From Gammaproteobacteria bacterium (GTDB lineage: Bacteria; Pseudomonadota; Gammaproteobacteria; Pseudomonadales; Cellvibrionaceae): a stretch of DNA of 64,000 nt. Where the stretch lies: the NCBI GenBank assembly GCA_004173475.1, contig SEBU01000001.1, positions 744,001 through 808,000 on the forward strand, written 5' to 3'. A model generated the notes under the pieces. That model was not told where the DNA came from, did not search any database, and saw nothing but the letters and a program-made list of their open reading frames with translations. Positions 44,991 to 55,114 of this stretch are shown here, in pieces; positions within the stretch are counted from its first letter, which is position 1, and each line of letters begins with the position of its first letter. A program made the translations under genes and the position numbers.

Positions 44991-45587
44991 CTATCCTGCC
45001 AATAAAAAATCTACAACCTTATTTAGACCTTTGGCTAAAGCACGGGTCGAACCATCCATATCCCAATCCTCCTCACCTACTTTTACAACGTTTGAAATAC
45101 TACGGACCTGTAAAAATTTTTGGTCTTCCGCTAAACACACCTGAAAGAAAGCTGCTCCTTCCATATTTTCTATATCTATACCAGCAACATGAACAAAAGG
45201 CGCCATAGCCGCGTTCATAGAATTGCTTTTAGCGATTGATAGAGGCGGCTTTACAGGAATGTAGGGACAATTCCACTCCTTAGTGACAGAAAAATCCATA
45301 TCCAATTTCATATCCGCAAGATGCATAAAACCATTCGGCGTGAAAAATCCCAAATCACATTCGCATTCAGACTTCACCAGTACCACCTCATCGACACCCA
45401 ATGCCGAATGCTCATATACGCCCGCAATACCGGCCATAATTATCCAGTCAGGTTTATGTTGCATAATAATTTTATGCGTGCGATAAGCTGCCGATGACAA
45501 GCCGACACCACAAATTTCAGTAACGACGTGCGGATGCGAAAAAAATTGCGCCTCAGTGGTGGTTGGAAAAACAACAACTATTTTCAT
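44991..45587 (-). CDS. Nucleoside phosphorylase/nucleosidase (PNP/MTAN, futalosine-hydrolase-like)
   Basis: 198 residues from ATG 45585-45587 (MKIVVVFPTTTEAQFF), preceded by a GGA-type site; the frame runs upstream to 45653 without family character. The PNP/UDP fold shows in ICGVGLSSAAYRTHKIIM, MAGIAGVYEHSALGVDEVV, DLGFFTPNGF and the substrate loop VAGIDIENMEGAAFFQVCL with its conserved ENMEGA. The closest pattern I recall is futalosine hydrolase (MqnB), but no other menaquinone gene is present, so the nucleoside is unknown. It converges on the candidate small RNA. Confidence 0.75.
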   Translation of the reverse strand: MKIVVVFPTTTEAQFFSHPHVVTEICGVGLSSAAYRTHKIIMQHKPDWIIMAGIAGVYEHSALGVDEVVLVKSECECDLGFFTPNGFMHLADMKLDMDFSVTKEWNCPYIPVKPPLSIAKSNSMNAAMAPFVHVAGIDIENMEGAAFFQVCLAEDQKFLQVRSISNVVKVGEEDWDMDGSTRALAKGLNKVVDFLLAG

Positions 45588-45760
45588 TTTTATTCCGATG
45601 TGATGAAGAAGAAACCTGAAGCCAGGTTGAAAAATATTATAATCAAACAACACCTTTCTTTACATTCAAACGCTACGTAAGATAACTTGCATCCTCTAAA
45701 ATGCACGGCATCTTTTACATACACTGCCATTTAATTCCCAATTTCCCCATGAGGCGAGCA

Positions 45761-46774
45761 ATGATTACTAACGAGCCAAATCCACTTTACGTAGCCAGCC
45801 CGGAACGCTACAAAACCATGAAGTATAAACGTTGCGGAAAAAGCGGCGTGCTATTGCCTCGTTTGTCGCTCGGCTTATGGCAAAATTTCGGTGCGGTAGA
45901 TTCTGTATCCAATGCACGCGCCATGTTACGCAAAGCGTTCGATTTAGGCATTACTCATTTTGACTTGGCAAATAATTACGGTCCAAATTTTGGTTCTGCG
46001 GAAATTACCTACGGCACAATTCATAAGCAAGATTTTGCGCACTATCGCGACGAATTAATTATTAGCAGTAAAGCTGGTTACGATATGTGGCCAGGCCCTT
46101 ACGGTATTGGCGGGTCACGCAAATATTTGGTGGCAAGTTGCGATCAAAGTTTAAAACGAACTGGCCTGGAATACTTTGATATTTTTTATCATCACTGTAT
46201 GGACCCGGAAACACCACTTGAAGAAACCATGCAAGCCCTGGATTACATTGTGCGCTCCGGTCGCGCATTGTATGTAGGCATTTCAAATTATCAACCGGAA
46301 CAAACGAAACAAGCGGTAGATATTTTGAAATCCTTAGGAACTCCGCTACTGATTCATCAACCACGTTACAATATGTTTGATCGCTGGATTGAAGATGGTT
46401 TAACAACCGTCCTTAAAGATGAAGGAGTTGGTTCAATTGTTTTCTCTCCTTTAGCTCAAGGTGTTTTGACTAACAAATATTTAAATGGAATACCGGAAGG
46501 TTCGCGCGCTTCTCGTCCAGAATTAATTTATCTCAACAATAAAGATATCACTCCCGAAAAATTACAAAAAGTGCTCCAGCTTAACCAAATCGCTGAAATA
46601 CGAGGGCAATCATTAGCGCAAATGGCTATTGCATGGACTCTACACAACGATGCAGTCACAACTTGCTTGATCGGTGCAAGCCGCCCCGCACAAATTGAAG
46701 ATTCTGTTGCAGCACTTAACAATATTGAATTTAGCGCAGAAGAAATTGCGAAAATTGATGCGATTATTCGCTAA
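45761..46774 (+). CDS. Aldo/keto reductase (YghZ/Gpr type)
   Basis: 337 residues from ATG 45761 (GAGG 6 nt upstream); the open frame begins at 45701. The sequence is the L-glyceraldehyde-3-phosphate reductase (YghZ) type: YKRCGKSGVLLPRLSLGLWQ, the Asp/Tyr active site in HFDLANNYGPNFGSAE, the catalytic Lys in LIISSKAGYDMWPGPYG, and the cofactor end IGASRPAQIEDSVAAL. It reduces aldehydes with NADPH, for example L-glyceraldehyde 3-phosphate or methylglyoxal in E. coli. A 12-bp hairpin follows (46792-46819). Confidence 0.9.
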   Translation: MITNEPNPLYVASPERYKTMKYKRCGKSGVLLPRLSLGLWQNFGAVDSVSNARAMLRKAFDLGITHFDLANNYGPNFGSAEITYGTIHKQDFAHYRDELIISSKAGYDMWPGPYGIGGSRKYLVASCDQSLKRTGLEYFDIFYHHCMDPETPLEETMQALDYIVRSGRALYVGISNYQPEQTKQAVDILKSLGTPLLIHQPRYNMFDRWIEDGLTTVLKDEGVGSIVFSPLAQGVLTNKYLNGIPEGSRASRPELIYLNNKDITPEKLQKVLQLNQIAEIRGQSLAQMAIAWTLHNDAVTTCLIGASRPAQIEDSVAALNNIEFSAEEIAKIDAIIR

Positions 46775-46791
46775 TTAATTCTTTGATAAAA

Positions 46792-46819
46792 ATCTGGCGA
46801 GATAAATATCTCGCCAGAT
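46792..46819. terminator. Perfect hairpin between convergent AKR and VanZ genes
   Basis: ATCTGGCGAGAT (46792-46803) and ATCTCGCCAGAT (46808-46819) around an AAAT tetraloop: 12 perfect base pairs, 18 nt after the reductase stop. Downstream sequence is only moderately T-rich (CAAATTCTCTCC). Probable shared transcription end. Confidence 0.65.
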
Positions 46820-46871
46820 CAAATTCTCTCCTATATATTAAACGCTTTCACATTGTTAATTACTTTTATCC

Positions 46872-47255
46872 TTACAACTCCTTTTTCCGCATCATCCATG
46901 TAACACAATAAATCCCTAATAAATCTGCAGCCATATCACCAACATCCAAAGTTCTGGTAGACGGAAAAAATCCCTGCGATAACTCCTCTACTAAAGCAAA
47001 CAGTAACACCAGAGCACAACCCAAAGGCAATCCAAGATGATTCCTTTTGCGCCGAGCTAATGAAGCATTCACCAGAGCCGCCAGGACGCCGTACAAAACC
47101 ATATGACCTAATTTATCGCCACAGGGAATTGCACGGACGCTATCTATAAGAAAATTAGAACGACCAGCATCCGAAACAACAATGATCCAAACAATAAACA
47201 GAAAAAACATAACGGCAGTGAAAGCGACTAAACGATTAGCAATCAACATGAGCAA
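46872..47255 (-). CDS. VanZ-like family membrane protein
   Basis: 127 residues with four hydrophobic segments (about 8-28, 48-64, 76-92, 105-122). VanZ-like features are CGDKLGHMVLYGVLAAL and VEELSQGFFPSTRTLDVGDMAADLLG. Distant relatives give low teicoplanin resistance, but the general role is unknown. It lies in the inner membrane. It is convergent with the reductase gene and upstream (on the minus strand) is creD, 60 bp away. Confidence 0.82.
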   Translation of the reverse strand: MLMLIANRLVAFTAVMFFLFIVWIIVVSDAGRSNFLIDSVRAIPCGDKLGHMVLYGVLAALVNASLARRKRNHLGLPLGCALVLLFALVEELSQGFFPSTRTLDVGDMAADLLGIYCVTWMMRKKEL

Positions 47256-47315
47256 GATCTTAGGTAAGCTTTTAGGGCGGCTCTAAAAGAACCGCGTTAT
47301 AAAAATGTGGATTTA

Positions 47316-48662
47316 CTAGGCTGCTACTCTTTCTACTTTACCAATAGAATACCAATCCAGTTTGCGAGTCAGCACCATAAACACACCTAGCAAACCAAAT
47401 AGTAGTAGAGACCCCATCAACAAAGCGTAGTCTTCTGCGCTTAGCAGGCCATAAAGCAAACCATAGAGAGCAGCGAGCAACCCGGAAAAAATTGCGCCGC
47501 GAATAATGCTTTGTAAAACATAGGTGACGTAAAACCCAATCAATAAAATGCATGCGGACGAAGAAATAAAATATGCCGTAGCAAAAGCAATATGCTCAGA
47601 TAACGAAATGAGTAAAAGATAGAAAAAAGCCAGAGCCAAACCGACCAATCCATACTGTACGGGGTGAATTGCCAAGAGCTTAAGCACTTCAAGCAAAAAG
47701 AAACCGGCAAAGGTTAATGCCACAAACAATAGTGCGTATTTTATTGCTCGATCACTTTTTACATATTGATTTACAGGATCAATTAAACCCACACCAAAAT
47801 AACGATTTTCAAACGCATCGCAATTATTAGCAAATGCACATTGATTGAAGCTTTCCTCCAGATTGGTTGAAAAATAGGAGGTTCGCCAAGAAGCGGTAAA
47901 ACCGGTTTCGGTGACTTCTCGCTTAACGGGTAAGTAATCCCCCATAAAGCTGGGATGAGGCCAATCTGAGCCCAAGTCCACCTTGGAATCGCGACCTATG
48001 GGAACTATGCTCAAAGATTCCGTGCCCTGCAAAACTAAATCTAATTTGAAATGCAAAATCGATTTTTGCGTAAGTTCAGGTTGTTTAATCATAGCGTGCA
48101 CACCTTCACCCAAAATTTTAAGTTTTGAACCAGGCTGCATATCTATCAAATCATTATTTATTTGAATTTTTAATCCATTCTCAATGCCACGAATATCTTT
48201 AATGCCCATAGAAATATAAGGCGAATCAAATTCATAATCAGACAGATCCTCGACTACGCCATAACTAACAGGAACTTCGAAATGACCAGAAATATTATTA
48301 TCGGCGTGGTACAACCGCGCTTCATAAATACCGCGTGCTCGCCGTTCAGTCTTTAATCGTCCATCTACCGTAAATGCCGATGGCAAAAAATACAAATGTC
48401 CATTTTTTAATTCCTCTGCTTGATAACGCACTTTGGTATCAGGATCTATCTTCCACTCCCTGACCTTTTTTACATAGGGAACTACCAACACAGGCCCCAC
48501 TAATTTTTGGCTGTAACTGGAGCTTTTAGCAATTTCTTCAACGACCTCTCGCTGAGAGGATTTTCTTTCGTTAATGACGCCATTAATCATGCTTATAGGA
48601 ATCATCAACAACAAAATAAGTAAGGCGATGGTGGCGAGCTTAAAAAGTAAGGGGCGCTTCAT
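47316..48662 (-). CDS. creD: Inner-membrane protein CreD
   Basis: 448 residues. An N-terminal membrane segment (LLFKLATIALLILLLMIPISM), a large periplasmic domain (about 30-300) with VVEDLSDYEFDSPYISMGIKDIRGI, and a cluster of four to six C-terminal membrane helices (HPVQYGLVGLALAFFYLLLISLSEH) match CreD. It is a target of the CreBC two-component system; in other bacteria its loss changes beta-lactam sensitivity and envelope integrity. CAGGAG precedes the ATG. Upstream, one clear cre-tag half (TTCAC at 48753-48757 on the minus strand) is followed after 6 nt by a poor second half (CTCAT). Confidence 0.92.
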   Translation of the reverse strand: MKRPLLFKLATIALLILLLMIPISMINGVINERKSSQREVVEEIAKSSSYSQKLVGPVLVVPYVKKVREWKIDPDTKVRYQAEELKNGHLYFLPSAFTVDGRLKTERRARGIYEARLYHADNNISGHFEVPVSYGVVEDLSDYEFDSPYISMGIKDIRGIENGLKIQINNDLIDMQPGSKLKILGEGVHAMIKQPELTQKSILHFKLDLVLQGTESLSIVPIGRDSKVDLGSDWPHPSFMGDYLPVKREVTETGFTASWRTSYFSTNLEESFNQCAFANNCDAFENRYFGVGLIDPVNQYVKSDRAIKYALLFVALTFAGFFLLEVLKLLAIHPVQYGLVGLALAFFYLLLISLSEHIAFATAYFISSSACILLIGFYVTYVLQSIIRGAIFSGLLAALYGLLYGLLSAEDYALLMGSLLLFGLLGVFMVLTRKLDWYSIGKVERVAA

Positions 48663-48759
48663 GAGATTTCTCCTGTGGGGTAGATGGGAGAAATTATCTA
48701 AAATGAATGTGTGGATTGGATGTGTTTAATGTGGAGATTAGATGAGAGTTAGGTGAAAG

Positions 48760-50193
48760 CTAGTTAACAGTTTTGAAGACAATGGAAGCCTCAACTCCAT
48801 CTTCAATATTACGTAACTGTAATTCGGCATTGTGTAAACTTGCGACTTCTTGCACAAAATTCAAACCGAGGCCAGTGCTTTTTTTCCCCGACGTCGGTCG
48901 CGGTAATGAATAAAAGCGCTCCGTTAGGCGGGTAAAAGCAAAATCAGGAATTTGCTCGCCCTGGTTTTGTATAGCAATTTTTTGCTTTCCGTCGCCCTGT
49001 TCCAGGTAAATTCGAATGCGACCATTATCTGGCGTAAAGTCCAACGCATTTTCGAAAAGGTTTGCAAAAGCCTGACGCAATAAAAATGTTTCGCCAGTAA
49101 CGCTAGCGCCTGCAGGAATTGCATTTCCACATTGAATTGCGTGCTGTAAAATTCGAGCCGATTGCATTTCAATAAGCTCATCCCAAAGCGGCTTTAAAAG
49201 AACTTTTTTCTGCTCATTTAATGCCTGCTGCTGCTCAACCATCGCAAGGTTTAGCAGTCGCTCAATAAGTTGCTGCATGCGAGCACTTTCAGATTCAATA
49301 TTCGTTACAAAACGTTTATGTTGTTCATCACTCATGGGTGACTGCAATAATTCTGCAGCTGCACGAATTCCAGCGAGCGGACTTTTTAATTCGTGCGTCA
49401 AGGTCTGAATATAACGCTCAATATAAGCTTTACCGTCCAACTGACTGCGCATAGATTCAAGCGCGTTAGCCAATTGATTCAGCTCACCGCTCGCTATTTT
49501 GCTTTCAGGTAATACAGCTCTTTGCCCTGCACTTACCGCCAATGCGTAATTGCGAAGACGACGTAGCTCGGCGCTCAACCACCACGAAAATAAAATACCT
49601 GCCAGCAAACCCAAGCTAATAATAATGCCACCAAGCGTCGCGAGACGATTGCGCGAACGATCAATAAAAGGTTGCATAGTGCGATTCGGTTTTGCGACTG
49701 AAACCACACCAATAATTTCATCGCCATCCATAATAGGTGCAGCTACGTACATAACGCTCGACATATCGTCACCAGGAATCTCTGCCGTAGAACGAGCCCC
49801 ATATTTACCGCGCAAAGTCAGGTAAACATCATTCCAATGCGAATAATCTTGCCCCAGCGCAGTATTTGTTGAATCAAGAATGACACTGCCATTTTTGTCG
49901 GTGACGTAAATTCGGTGGTTGATAACGGTTTTATCAATTCCCCAAATTTTTGCTTGCAGCTTACGTTGGCCATAAGCAGCGAGTAGCTGGGGAAGATTAC
50001 TAGCCTGCAGATTATTATTTTTTACAGGGTCGCGTAAAATTTCAGCCAACAAATTTGCGGTATCCACTAAATTTTCTTCAGTGGACTGACGTACTCCGGG
50101 TTTAATTTCTTCAACAACAGTATTCAAAATAAAATAGCTACTTAAGCCTACAAAAATCAGATAGACCAAAAATATTCTTATACTGAGTGACAT
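48760..50193 (-). CDS. creC: Sensor histidine kinase CreC
   Basis: 477 residues. Two membrane segments (about 7-26 and 186-206) bracket a periplasmic sensor domain with the CreC-type IYVTDKNGSVILDSTNTALG. HAMP, then HisKA with the phospho-acceptor His267 in LTHELKSPLAGIRAAAELL, then HATPase with NLFENALDFTP, and the end box GLGLNFV. It phosphorylates CreB in response to an envelope or metabolic signal. It lies 2 bp after creB and 97 bp before creD. Confidence 0.93.
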   Translation of the reverse strand: MSLSIRIFLVYLIFVGLSSYFILNTVVEEIKPGVRQSTEENLVDTANLLAEILRDPVKNNNLQASNLPQLLAAYGQRKLQAKIWGIDKTVINHRIYVTDKNGSVILDSTNTALGQDYSHWNDVYLTLRGKYGARSTAEIPGDDMSSVMYVAAPIMDGDEIIGVVSVAKPNRTMQPFIDRSRNRLATLGGIIISLGLLAGILFSWWLSAELRRLRNYALAVSAGQRAVLPESKIASGELNQLANALESMRSQLDGKAYIERYIQTLTHELKSPLAGIRAAAELLQSPMSDEQHKRFVTNIESESARMQQLIERLLNLAMVEQQQALNEQKKVLLKPLWDELIEMQSARILQHAIQCGNAIPAGASVTGETFLLRQAFANLFENALDFTPDNGRIRIYLEQGDGKQKIAIQNQGEQIPDFAFTRLTERFYSLPRPTSGKKSTGLGLNFVQEVASLHNAELQLRNIEDGVEASIVFKTVN

Positions 50194-50195
50194 GG

Positions 50196-50885
50196 TTACC
50201 GCTCCGGTTGATAGCTGTAGCCAAACCCACGTTGCGTTTGTATCGGTTCAGCATCCGAAGCAATAGCTCGCAGTTTTGCGCGCAAGGTTTTGATATGGGT
50301 GTCAATACTACGATCATAGCCGGCGTCGGTCGCGGCGCCCACAGCATTTAATAATTGATCGCGACTAAATACGCGCTGTGGTTGCTCGACCATTGATTGG
50401 AGCAGTTTGAATTCCACTTTAGTAAGCTGCAAAAGTTGGCCATGATAAAAAATTTGTAGCTTTTCATTATTTATAACAAATTCGCTTTCATTCGTGGATT
50501 TGTTAGGAGTAGACATAGCTACCAGCATCACGCGTTTTAAAATAGCTTTAACACGCGCCGCCACTTCACGGGGGCTAAAAGGTTTTACAACATAATCGTC
50601 TGCACCAATTTCAAGGCCCACCACTCGATCCAATTCATCCCCACGAGCGGTTAGAAATATCACCGGTACATTAGAAAACTTTCGCAATTTCTTGCAAGCT
50701 TCAAAACCCGTAATGTCGGGCAAGCCAACATCCATTATGACGAGATCTACGAATTCAGTTTGCAACACGCTGAGTGCCTCATTTGCGAGGGCTTTCCAAG
50801 AAACTTTAAAACCTTCAGCCTGCAATACAAATATCAATGTATCTGCAATAGACGGTTCATCTTCAACAATAAGAATATGAGTCAT
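50196..50885 (-). CDS. creB: Response regulator CreB
   Basis: 229 residues, of the OmpR/PhoB type. Receiver domain: HILIVEDEPSIADTLIF, phospho-acceptor Asp52 in DLVIMDVGLPDITG, FLTARGDELDRVVGLEIGAD. The C-terminal winged helix (about 135-229) has KVEFKLLQSMVEQPQRVFSR and YDRSIDTHIKTLRAKL. It would activate creD and other genes with the cre tag. First gene of the creBCD unit; its start is divergent from the molybdoenzyme gene at 51030. Confidence 0.94.
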   Translation of the reverse strand: MTHILIVEDEPSIADTLIFVLQAEGFKVSWKALANEALSVLQTEFVDLVIMDVGLPDITGFEACKKLRKFSNVPVIFLTARGDELDRVVGLEIGADDYVVKPFSPREVAARVKAILKRVMLVAMSTPNKSTNESEFVINNEKLQIFYHGQLLQLTKVEFKLLQSMVEQPQRVFSRDQLLNAVGAATDAGYDRSIDTHIKTLRAKLRAIASDAEPIQTQRGFGYSYQPER

Positions 50886-51029
50886 AGTTAAGGTTTTAAG
50901 TTTATTTGAGTGTCGCCGATTCTACCGTAAAATTGCGGTTACAGAAGCGGTACCTACGTTATTTACTCTATTGCATATTAGGGTGTTTGCCCCTAACCTC
51001 AACATCATCTTAATTAAAAGATTTTTATC

Positions 51030-53234
51030 ATGTATGAACAAAAACCGACAGCTGCAGAGCCGATTACTATCGTAGGTGGTGGCCCCAAAAAAGTTCTCTA
51101 TACCTTAAGAACCGTAGCGCGTATCGGTTTACTAAATTCCGCCAAGGCACTTAATAGTCACAACACCTGCAAAGCGTGTGGCTTGGGTATGGGTGGGCAG
51201 CGCGGCGGCATGACGAATGAACTGGATGAGTTTCCTTCTGTATGCAATAAAAGTATTCAAGCGCAATCTACCGATATCCAGGCTCCTATTCCTGTGGAAA
51301 TTTTTGAACACACGTTAAATGATTTCGCACAATTATCGGCTTATGAACTTGAACATCTGGGCAGGCTAAACACTCCACTGTATAAATCCGCGAAGGGGGA
51401 TAAATACAAACCTATAGATTGGGATGACGCCATTAATATAATGGCTGCGCGTTTTTCTGCGACAACGCCTGACAGAAGTTTTTTCTACACATCTGGTCGT
51501 TCATCCAACGAAGCTGGTTTTGTGTTGCAATTACTGGCGCGTTTATACGGCACAAATAATGTCAATAACTGTTCCTACTATTGTCATCAAGCGACTGGGG
51601 TGGGATTACACAACGCAATAGGTACCGGCACTGCAACTATTTCACTGGAAGATTTAAGCAAGAGTGATTGCATTTTTGTTATTGGGGCGAATCCTTCATC
51701 GAATCATCCACGTTTTGTACACCAATTAAAAAATTGTCGTGATCGCGGTGGTCAGGTAATTATTATCAATCCCGCAAAAGAACCTGGCCTCGTTCGTTTT
51801 GCTGTACCTAAAAGTGCGAAATCTATGTTGAGCGGGGGCACCTGGATTGCGTCGGATTATCTCCAACCAAAAATTGGTAGCGATTTATTATTGTTAAAAG
51901 GAATTGCTAAAGCGCTTATCGAAACGAGCGCAATTGATAAAAATTATATTTCCACGCACACCGAAAACTTTGAATTATTTTTAAGCGACGTAGGCTCAAC
52001 AAACTGGTCGCTGATTGTAGAAAATACGGGGGTCACGCAAGCGGACGTTTATAAAATCGCGAATGCCTATGCAAAATCTACTCGTACCGTTTTTGCGTGG
52101 GGAATGGGAATTACTCATCATTTGCATGGTGTTGAAAACGTAGAGGCGATTTCTAACCTGGCATTGTTACGTGGAATGATCGGCAAACAAGGTGCAGGTC
52201 TATTACCACTGCGCGGCCACAGTAATGTGCAAGGCATTGGTACTGTTGGAGTAAAACCTGTACTCGCTGAAGATGTGTTCACCCAAATTGAAAAAACGCT
52301 CAACGTAAAATTACCACGCGAAACAGGTATGGATACACTCGCGTGCCTACAATCCGCCTTTGATAATAAAATAGATGCCGCTTTATTAATGGGTGGAAAT
52401 TTATTTTCTGCAACACCCAATAGTCAATGGGCACAAGAAGCACTTGATCGTATAGGTTTCAAAGTTTTTTTAACAACGACCTTAAATCGTGGCCATGCAA
52501 TAGGAATGGAAACTAGTGAGGCATTAATTTTACCGGTAAGCGCGCGCGACGAAGAGTGGCAGCCAACAACCCAGGAATCTATGTTCAATTATATTCGCTT
52601 GAGTGATGGCGGTATTACGCGGTTGGCGAAGGTGCGCCCTGAAGTCGCAATACTATGCGACTTTGCAAAGAAATTATTGCCGAACTGTCCTGTTGATTTC
52701 ACGCAGTTTAAACAGCACAACAATATTCGTGCAGCAATTGCCGCAACAATTCCTGAAATGAGTGAATTAAAAGATATCGCTGAAACCAAACAGGAATTTA
52801 CGATTAAGAATCGTCTATTGGATCAACCGGAATTTAAAACCGGAAATGGTAAAGCCCGTTTTCTAACAAGCGATGCACCCGCCGCAATTACAAACAACCA
52901 ATTTCCTTTTTTATTGGCGAGTATTCGCAGCGAAGGACAATTTAATTCGATTATTTATGAAGAAAGCGACACCTATCGCGGAACAGATACACGCTGGTCG
53001 GTACTCATGAATCAAGAAGATATTTTTGAACTTGGCACTAACGCAGGAAATGAAGTAAGAATTAGCTCTGAACATGGAGAAATGCAAAACGTAAAAGTGT
53101 TTGCATTTGATTTACCACGAGGGAATGTGATGGCCTATTACCCTGAAGCTAATGTACTGATTGGAACAGCTCATGATCCGCGCAGTAAAACACCGGCCTT
53201 TAAATCTGTGGCTGTTCGAATCGAATTAAATTGA
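51030..53234 (+). CDS. Molybdopterin oxidoreductase, FdhF/YdeP family
   Basis: 734 residues. N-terminal Cys47-x2-Cys50 (NTCKACGLGMGG) and Cys72 (PSVCNKS) are the only early Cys, so the usual four-Cys 4Fe-4S ligand set is incomplete. The Mo-bis-MGD body is clear: YTSGRSSNEAGFVLQLLARL, NNCSYYCHQATGVGL, FVIGANPSSNHPRFVHQLK, WGMGITHHLHGVENVEAI, and the C-terminal MPT domain IRSEGQFNSIIYEESDTYRG. YdeP-type members are formate-dehydrogenase-like, with no proven substrate and linked to acid resistance in E. coli. No FdhD or Mo-cofactor gene is nearby. Divergent from creB. Confidence 0.88.
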   Translation: MYEQKPTAAEPITIVGGGPKKVLYTLRTVARIGLLNSAKALNSHNTCKACGLGMGGQRGGMTNELDEFPSVCNKSIQAQSTDIQAPIPVEIFEHTLNDFAQLSAYELEHLGRLNTPLYKSAKGDKYKPIDWDDAINIMAARFSATTPDRSFFYTSGRSSNEAGFVLQLLARLYGTNNVNNCSYYCHQATGVGLHNAIGTGTATISLEDLSKSDCIFVIGANPSSNHPRFVHQLKNCRDRGGQVIIINPAKEPGLVRFAVPKSAKSMLSGGTWIASDYLQPKIGSDLLLLKGIAKALIETSAIDKNYISTHTENFELFLSDVGSTNWSLIVENTGVTQADVYKIANAYAKSTRTVFAWGMGITHHLHGVENVEAISNLALLRGMIGKQGAGLLPLRGHSNVQGIGTVGVKPVLAEDVFTQIEKTLNVKLPRETGMDTLACLQSAFDNKIDAALLMGGNLFSATPNSQWAQEALDRIGFKVFLTTTLNRGHAIGMETSEALILPVSARDEEWQPTTQESMFNYIRLSDGGITRLAKVRPEVAILCDFAKKLLPNCPVDFTQFKQHNNIRAAIAATIPEMSELKDIAETKQEFTIKNRLLDQPEFKTGNGKARFLTSDAPAAITNNQFPFLLASIRSEGQFNSIIYEESDTYRGTDTRWSVLMNQEDIFELGTNAGNEVRISSEHGEMQNVKVFAFDLPRGNVMAYYPEANVLIGTAHDPRSKTPAFKSVAVRIELN

Positions 53235-53254
53235 CTCAAATTGTATGACTTGAT

Positions 53255-53503
53255 TTATATAGTAAGACTGATCGACGAACTGCTTTTTCGTCTGTCGCGT
53301 TTAGCTCTGGTTTCAAACAAAGCATCTTTACGTTGTTCACGGCGATCTTTCTGCTTACGACGCTCAGTTTGCGGCGTTAAGACAAATTCATCCACCGGAG
53401 CATCTGCAGCAAGCGGGTGCTCGCGATTGATTGCCGGCACCTCACCTGCTGGTTTTACGCTAGTGGGAGTTACCACTGGAGTACTAGGGCGAATGTAGAC
53501 CAT
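53255..53503 (-). CDS. Small basic hypothetical protein
   Basis: 82 residues. The first half is Pro/Val-rich and unstructured (RPSTPVVTPTSVKPAGEVPA). The second half is strongly basic and repeated: ERRKQKDRREQ and RAKRDRRK. I recall similar small proteins in gammaproteobacteria with paired RRK...DRR motifs, without known function. It converges with the molybdoenzyme gene (20 bp), and its upstream neighbour on the same strand is cysG. No membrane segment. Confidence 0.6.
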   Translation of the reverse strand: MVYIRPSTPVVTPTSVKPAGEVPAINREHPLAADAPVDEFVLTPQTERRKQKDRREQRKDALFETRAKRDRRKSSSSISLTI

Positions 53504-53590
53504 ATCTGTAACCGAAAACTAAGAGATTTCTGGTGGGAATCACCAGCACTTACTTTCCTTATCGGCTAATCCAGCGAAAACTTTACCAGC

Positions 53591-54979
53591 TTATGCGCCA
53601 TTCTTAAACCATTTAAGGTTTTCGTGGAGTTTAACGACATCGCCGACGATAAAAAGCGTTGGCGCATGGACTTCTTGCGAGGCGACCAATTCGGCTATCG
53701 AAGTCAAATCAGCAATCAAAACTCGTTGTTGTTGGGTTGTACCACGCTCTATAAGTGCAACTGGCGTGGACGCGTCTCGACCATGAGCGATCAGCGATTC
53801 ACAAATATCTTTAAGGCCCACCAACCCCATATAAAAAACAATGGTTTGAGTTGGATTGGCCAATTCCGGCCATTGAACATTAATACTGTCGTCCTTCAGA
53901 TGCCCGGTCACGAAACGCACCGACTGCGCATAGTCGCGATGAGTTAAGGGGATGCCAGCATAGGCCGCACAACCGGACGCCGCCGTAATACCAGGCACAA
54001 CTTGGAATGGGATATTATTTTGCGCGAGCAATTCAATTTCTTCACCACCGCGACCAAAAATAAAAGGATCACCGCCTTTTAGCCGCAATACACGCTTACC
54101 TTGCTTCGCCAAATCCACCAATAATTGGTTGATATTTTCTTGCTGCATTGCATGTTCGCTGCGACGCTTGCCTACATAGATTCGCTCAGCATCGCGGCGC
54201 ACTAAATCCATAACGCCGTCAGAAACCAAACGATCGTAAAGCACAACATCCGCCTGCTGCATTAAACGCAACGCACGCAGCGTTAATAATTCGGGATCAC
54301 CAGGGCCGCCACCTACGAGATAAACTTCTCCCTGCGTGAGCGATGAATCTTCACTGGTAATTTCATCGATTAGGATTTTATCGGCCTGTTGATCTTGTCC
54401 GTTCATTGCAAGTTCCGCTGCAGGACCTTGCAGAATTTTTTCCCAAAACTTACGCCGATTGTCACCGTTATCAAAACGCTCTTTAACTCTGTCGCGCCAA
54501 CGGCTTGCCAGCTGCGCCAGCTTGCCGTAACTCATTGGGATAAGCGTTTCCAATTTAGCACGAACCAAACGCGCCAATACCGGCGCTTCGCCACCGCTTG
54601 AAATTGCAATCATTAGCGGTGAGCGATCAATTATTGCAGGGGTGATGTAGGTGCAAAGCGCAGGGGTATCTACAACATTCACAGGAATATTTTTTTGTTT
54701 TGCATCCGCAGAAATTTTTTCATTCAAACTGTAAATATCAGTCGCAGCCACCGCAAGTACACAATCATCCACATCGTTTTCGTGATACTCACGAAGTAAT
54801 AATTCACCGTGATGCTGCGCAACCAACTCACGTAATTCTGCAGAAATATCCGGGGCAACTACTCGCAATATCGCACCCGATTTAGCAAGCATACGACCTT
54901 TGCGTGTAGCAACATCGCCGCCGCCTACGAGCAAGCAGCGACGGTTTTTTAGGTCTAGGAAGATGGGGAAGTAGTCCAT
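53591..54979 (-). CDS. cysG: Siroheme synthase (trifunctional)
   Basis: 462 residues from ATG 54977-54979 ([20 protein letters not shown]), the standard family start; the frame is open to 55039 but the extra 20 residues look spurious. The N-terminal domain (about 1-210) is the dehydrogenase/ferrochelatase with [13 protein letters not shown]. The C-terminal domain (about 220-460) is the uroporphyrinogen III methyltransferase: [54 protein letters not shown]. It makes siroheme, the cofactor of nitrite and sulfite reductases. It is the last gene of the ftsK-lolA-rarA-crcB-serS block. Confidence 0.95.
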   Translation of the reverse strand: MDYFPIFLDLKNRRCLLVGGGDVATRKGRMLAKSGAILRVVAPDISAELRELVAQHHGELLLREYHENDVDDCVLAVAATDIYSLNEKISADAKQKNIPVNVVDTPALCTYITPAIIDRSPLMIAISSGGEAPVLARLVRAKLETLIPMSYGKLAQLASRWRDRVKERFDNGDNRRKFWEKILQGPAAELAMNGQDQQADKILIDEITSEDSSLTQGEVYLVGGGPGDPELLTLRALRLMQQADVVLYDRLVSDGVMDLVRRDAERIYVGKRRSEHAMQQENINQLLVDLAKQGKRVLRLKGGDPFIFGRGGEEIELLAQNNIPFQVVPGITAASGCAAYAGIPLTHRDYAQSVRFVTGHLKDDSINVQWPELANPTQTIVFYMGLVGLKDICESLIAHGRDASTPVALIERGTTQQQRVLIADLTSIAELVASQEVHAPTLFIVGDVVKLHENLKWFKNGA

Positions 54980-55114
54980 AGTAGTATCTACGAAATAAGT
55001 TATGGTCGATGCTAAGAATGATGCCCAACACGATCGCAACAGAGACTGAAATTTATATTAAGAATACATTTATCATTCTAAATATCTAGATTGATAAATC
55101 AAACAATCGGCCTA

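Noticed and set aside
48663-48759. Complete cre tag (TTCAC-N6-TTCAC) before creD
   Set aside because: Only one half is exact; the second reads CTCAT, so I mention it with creD but do not call a site.
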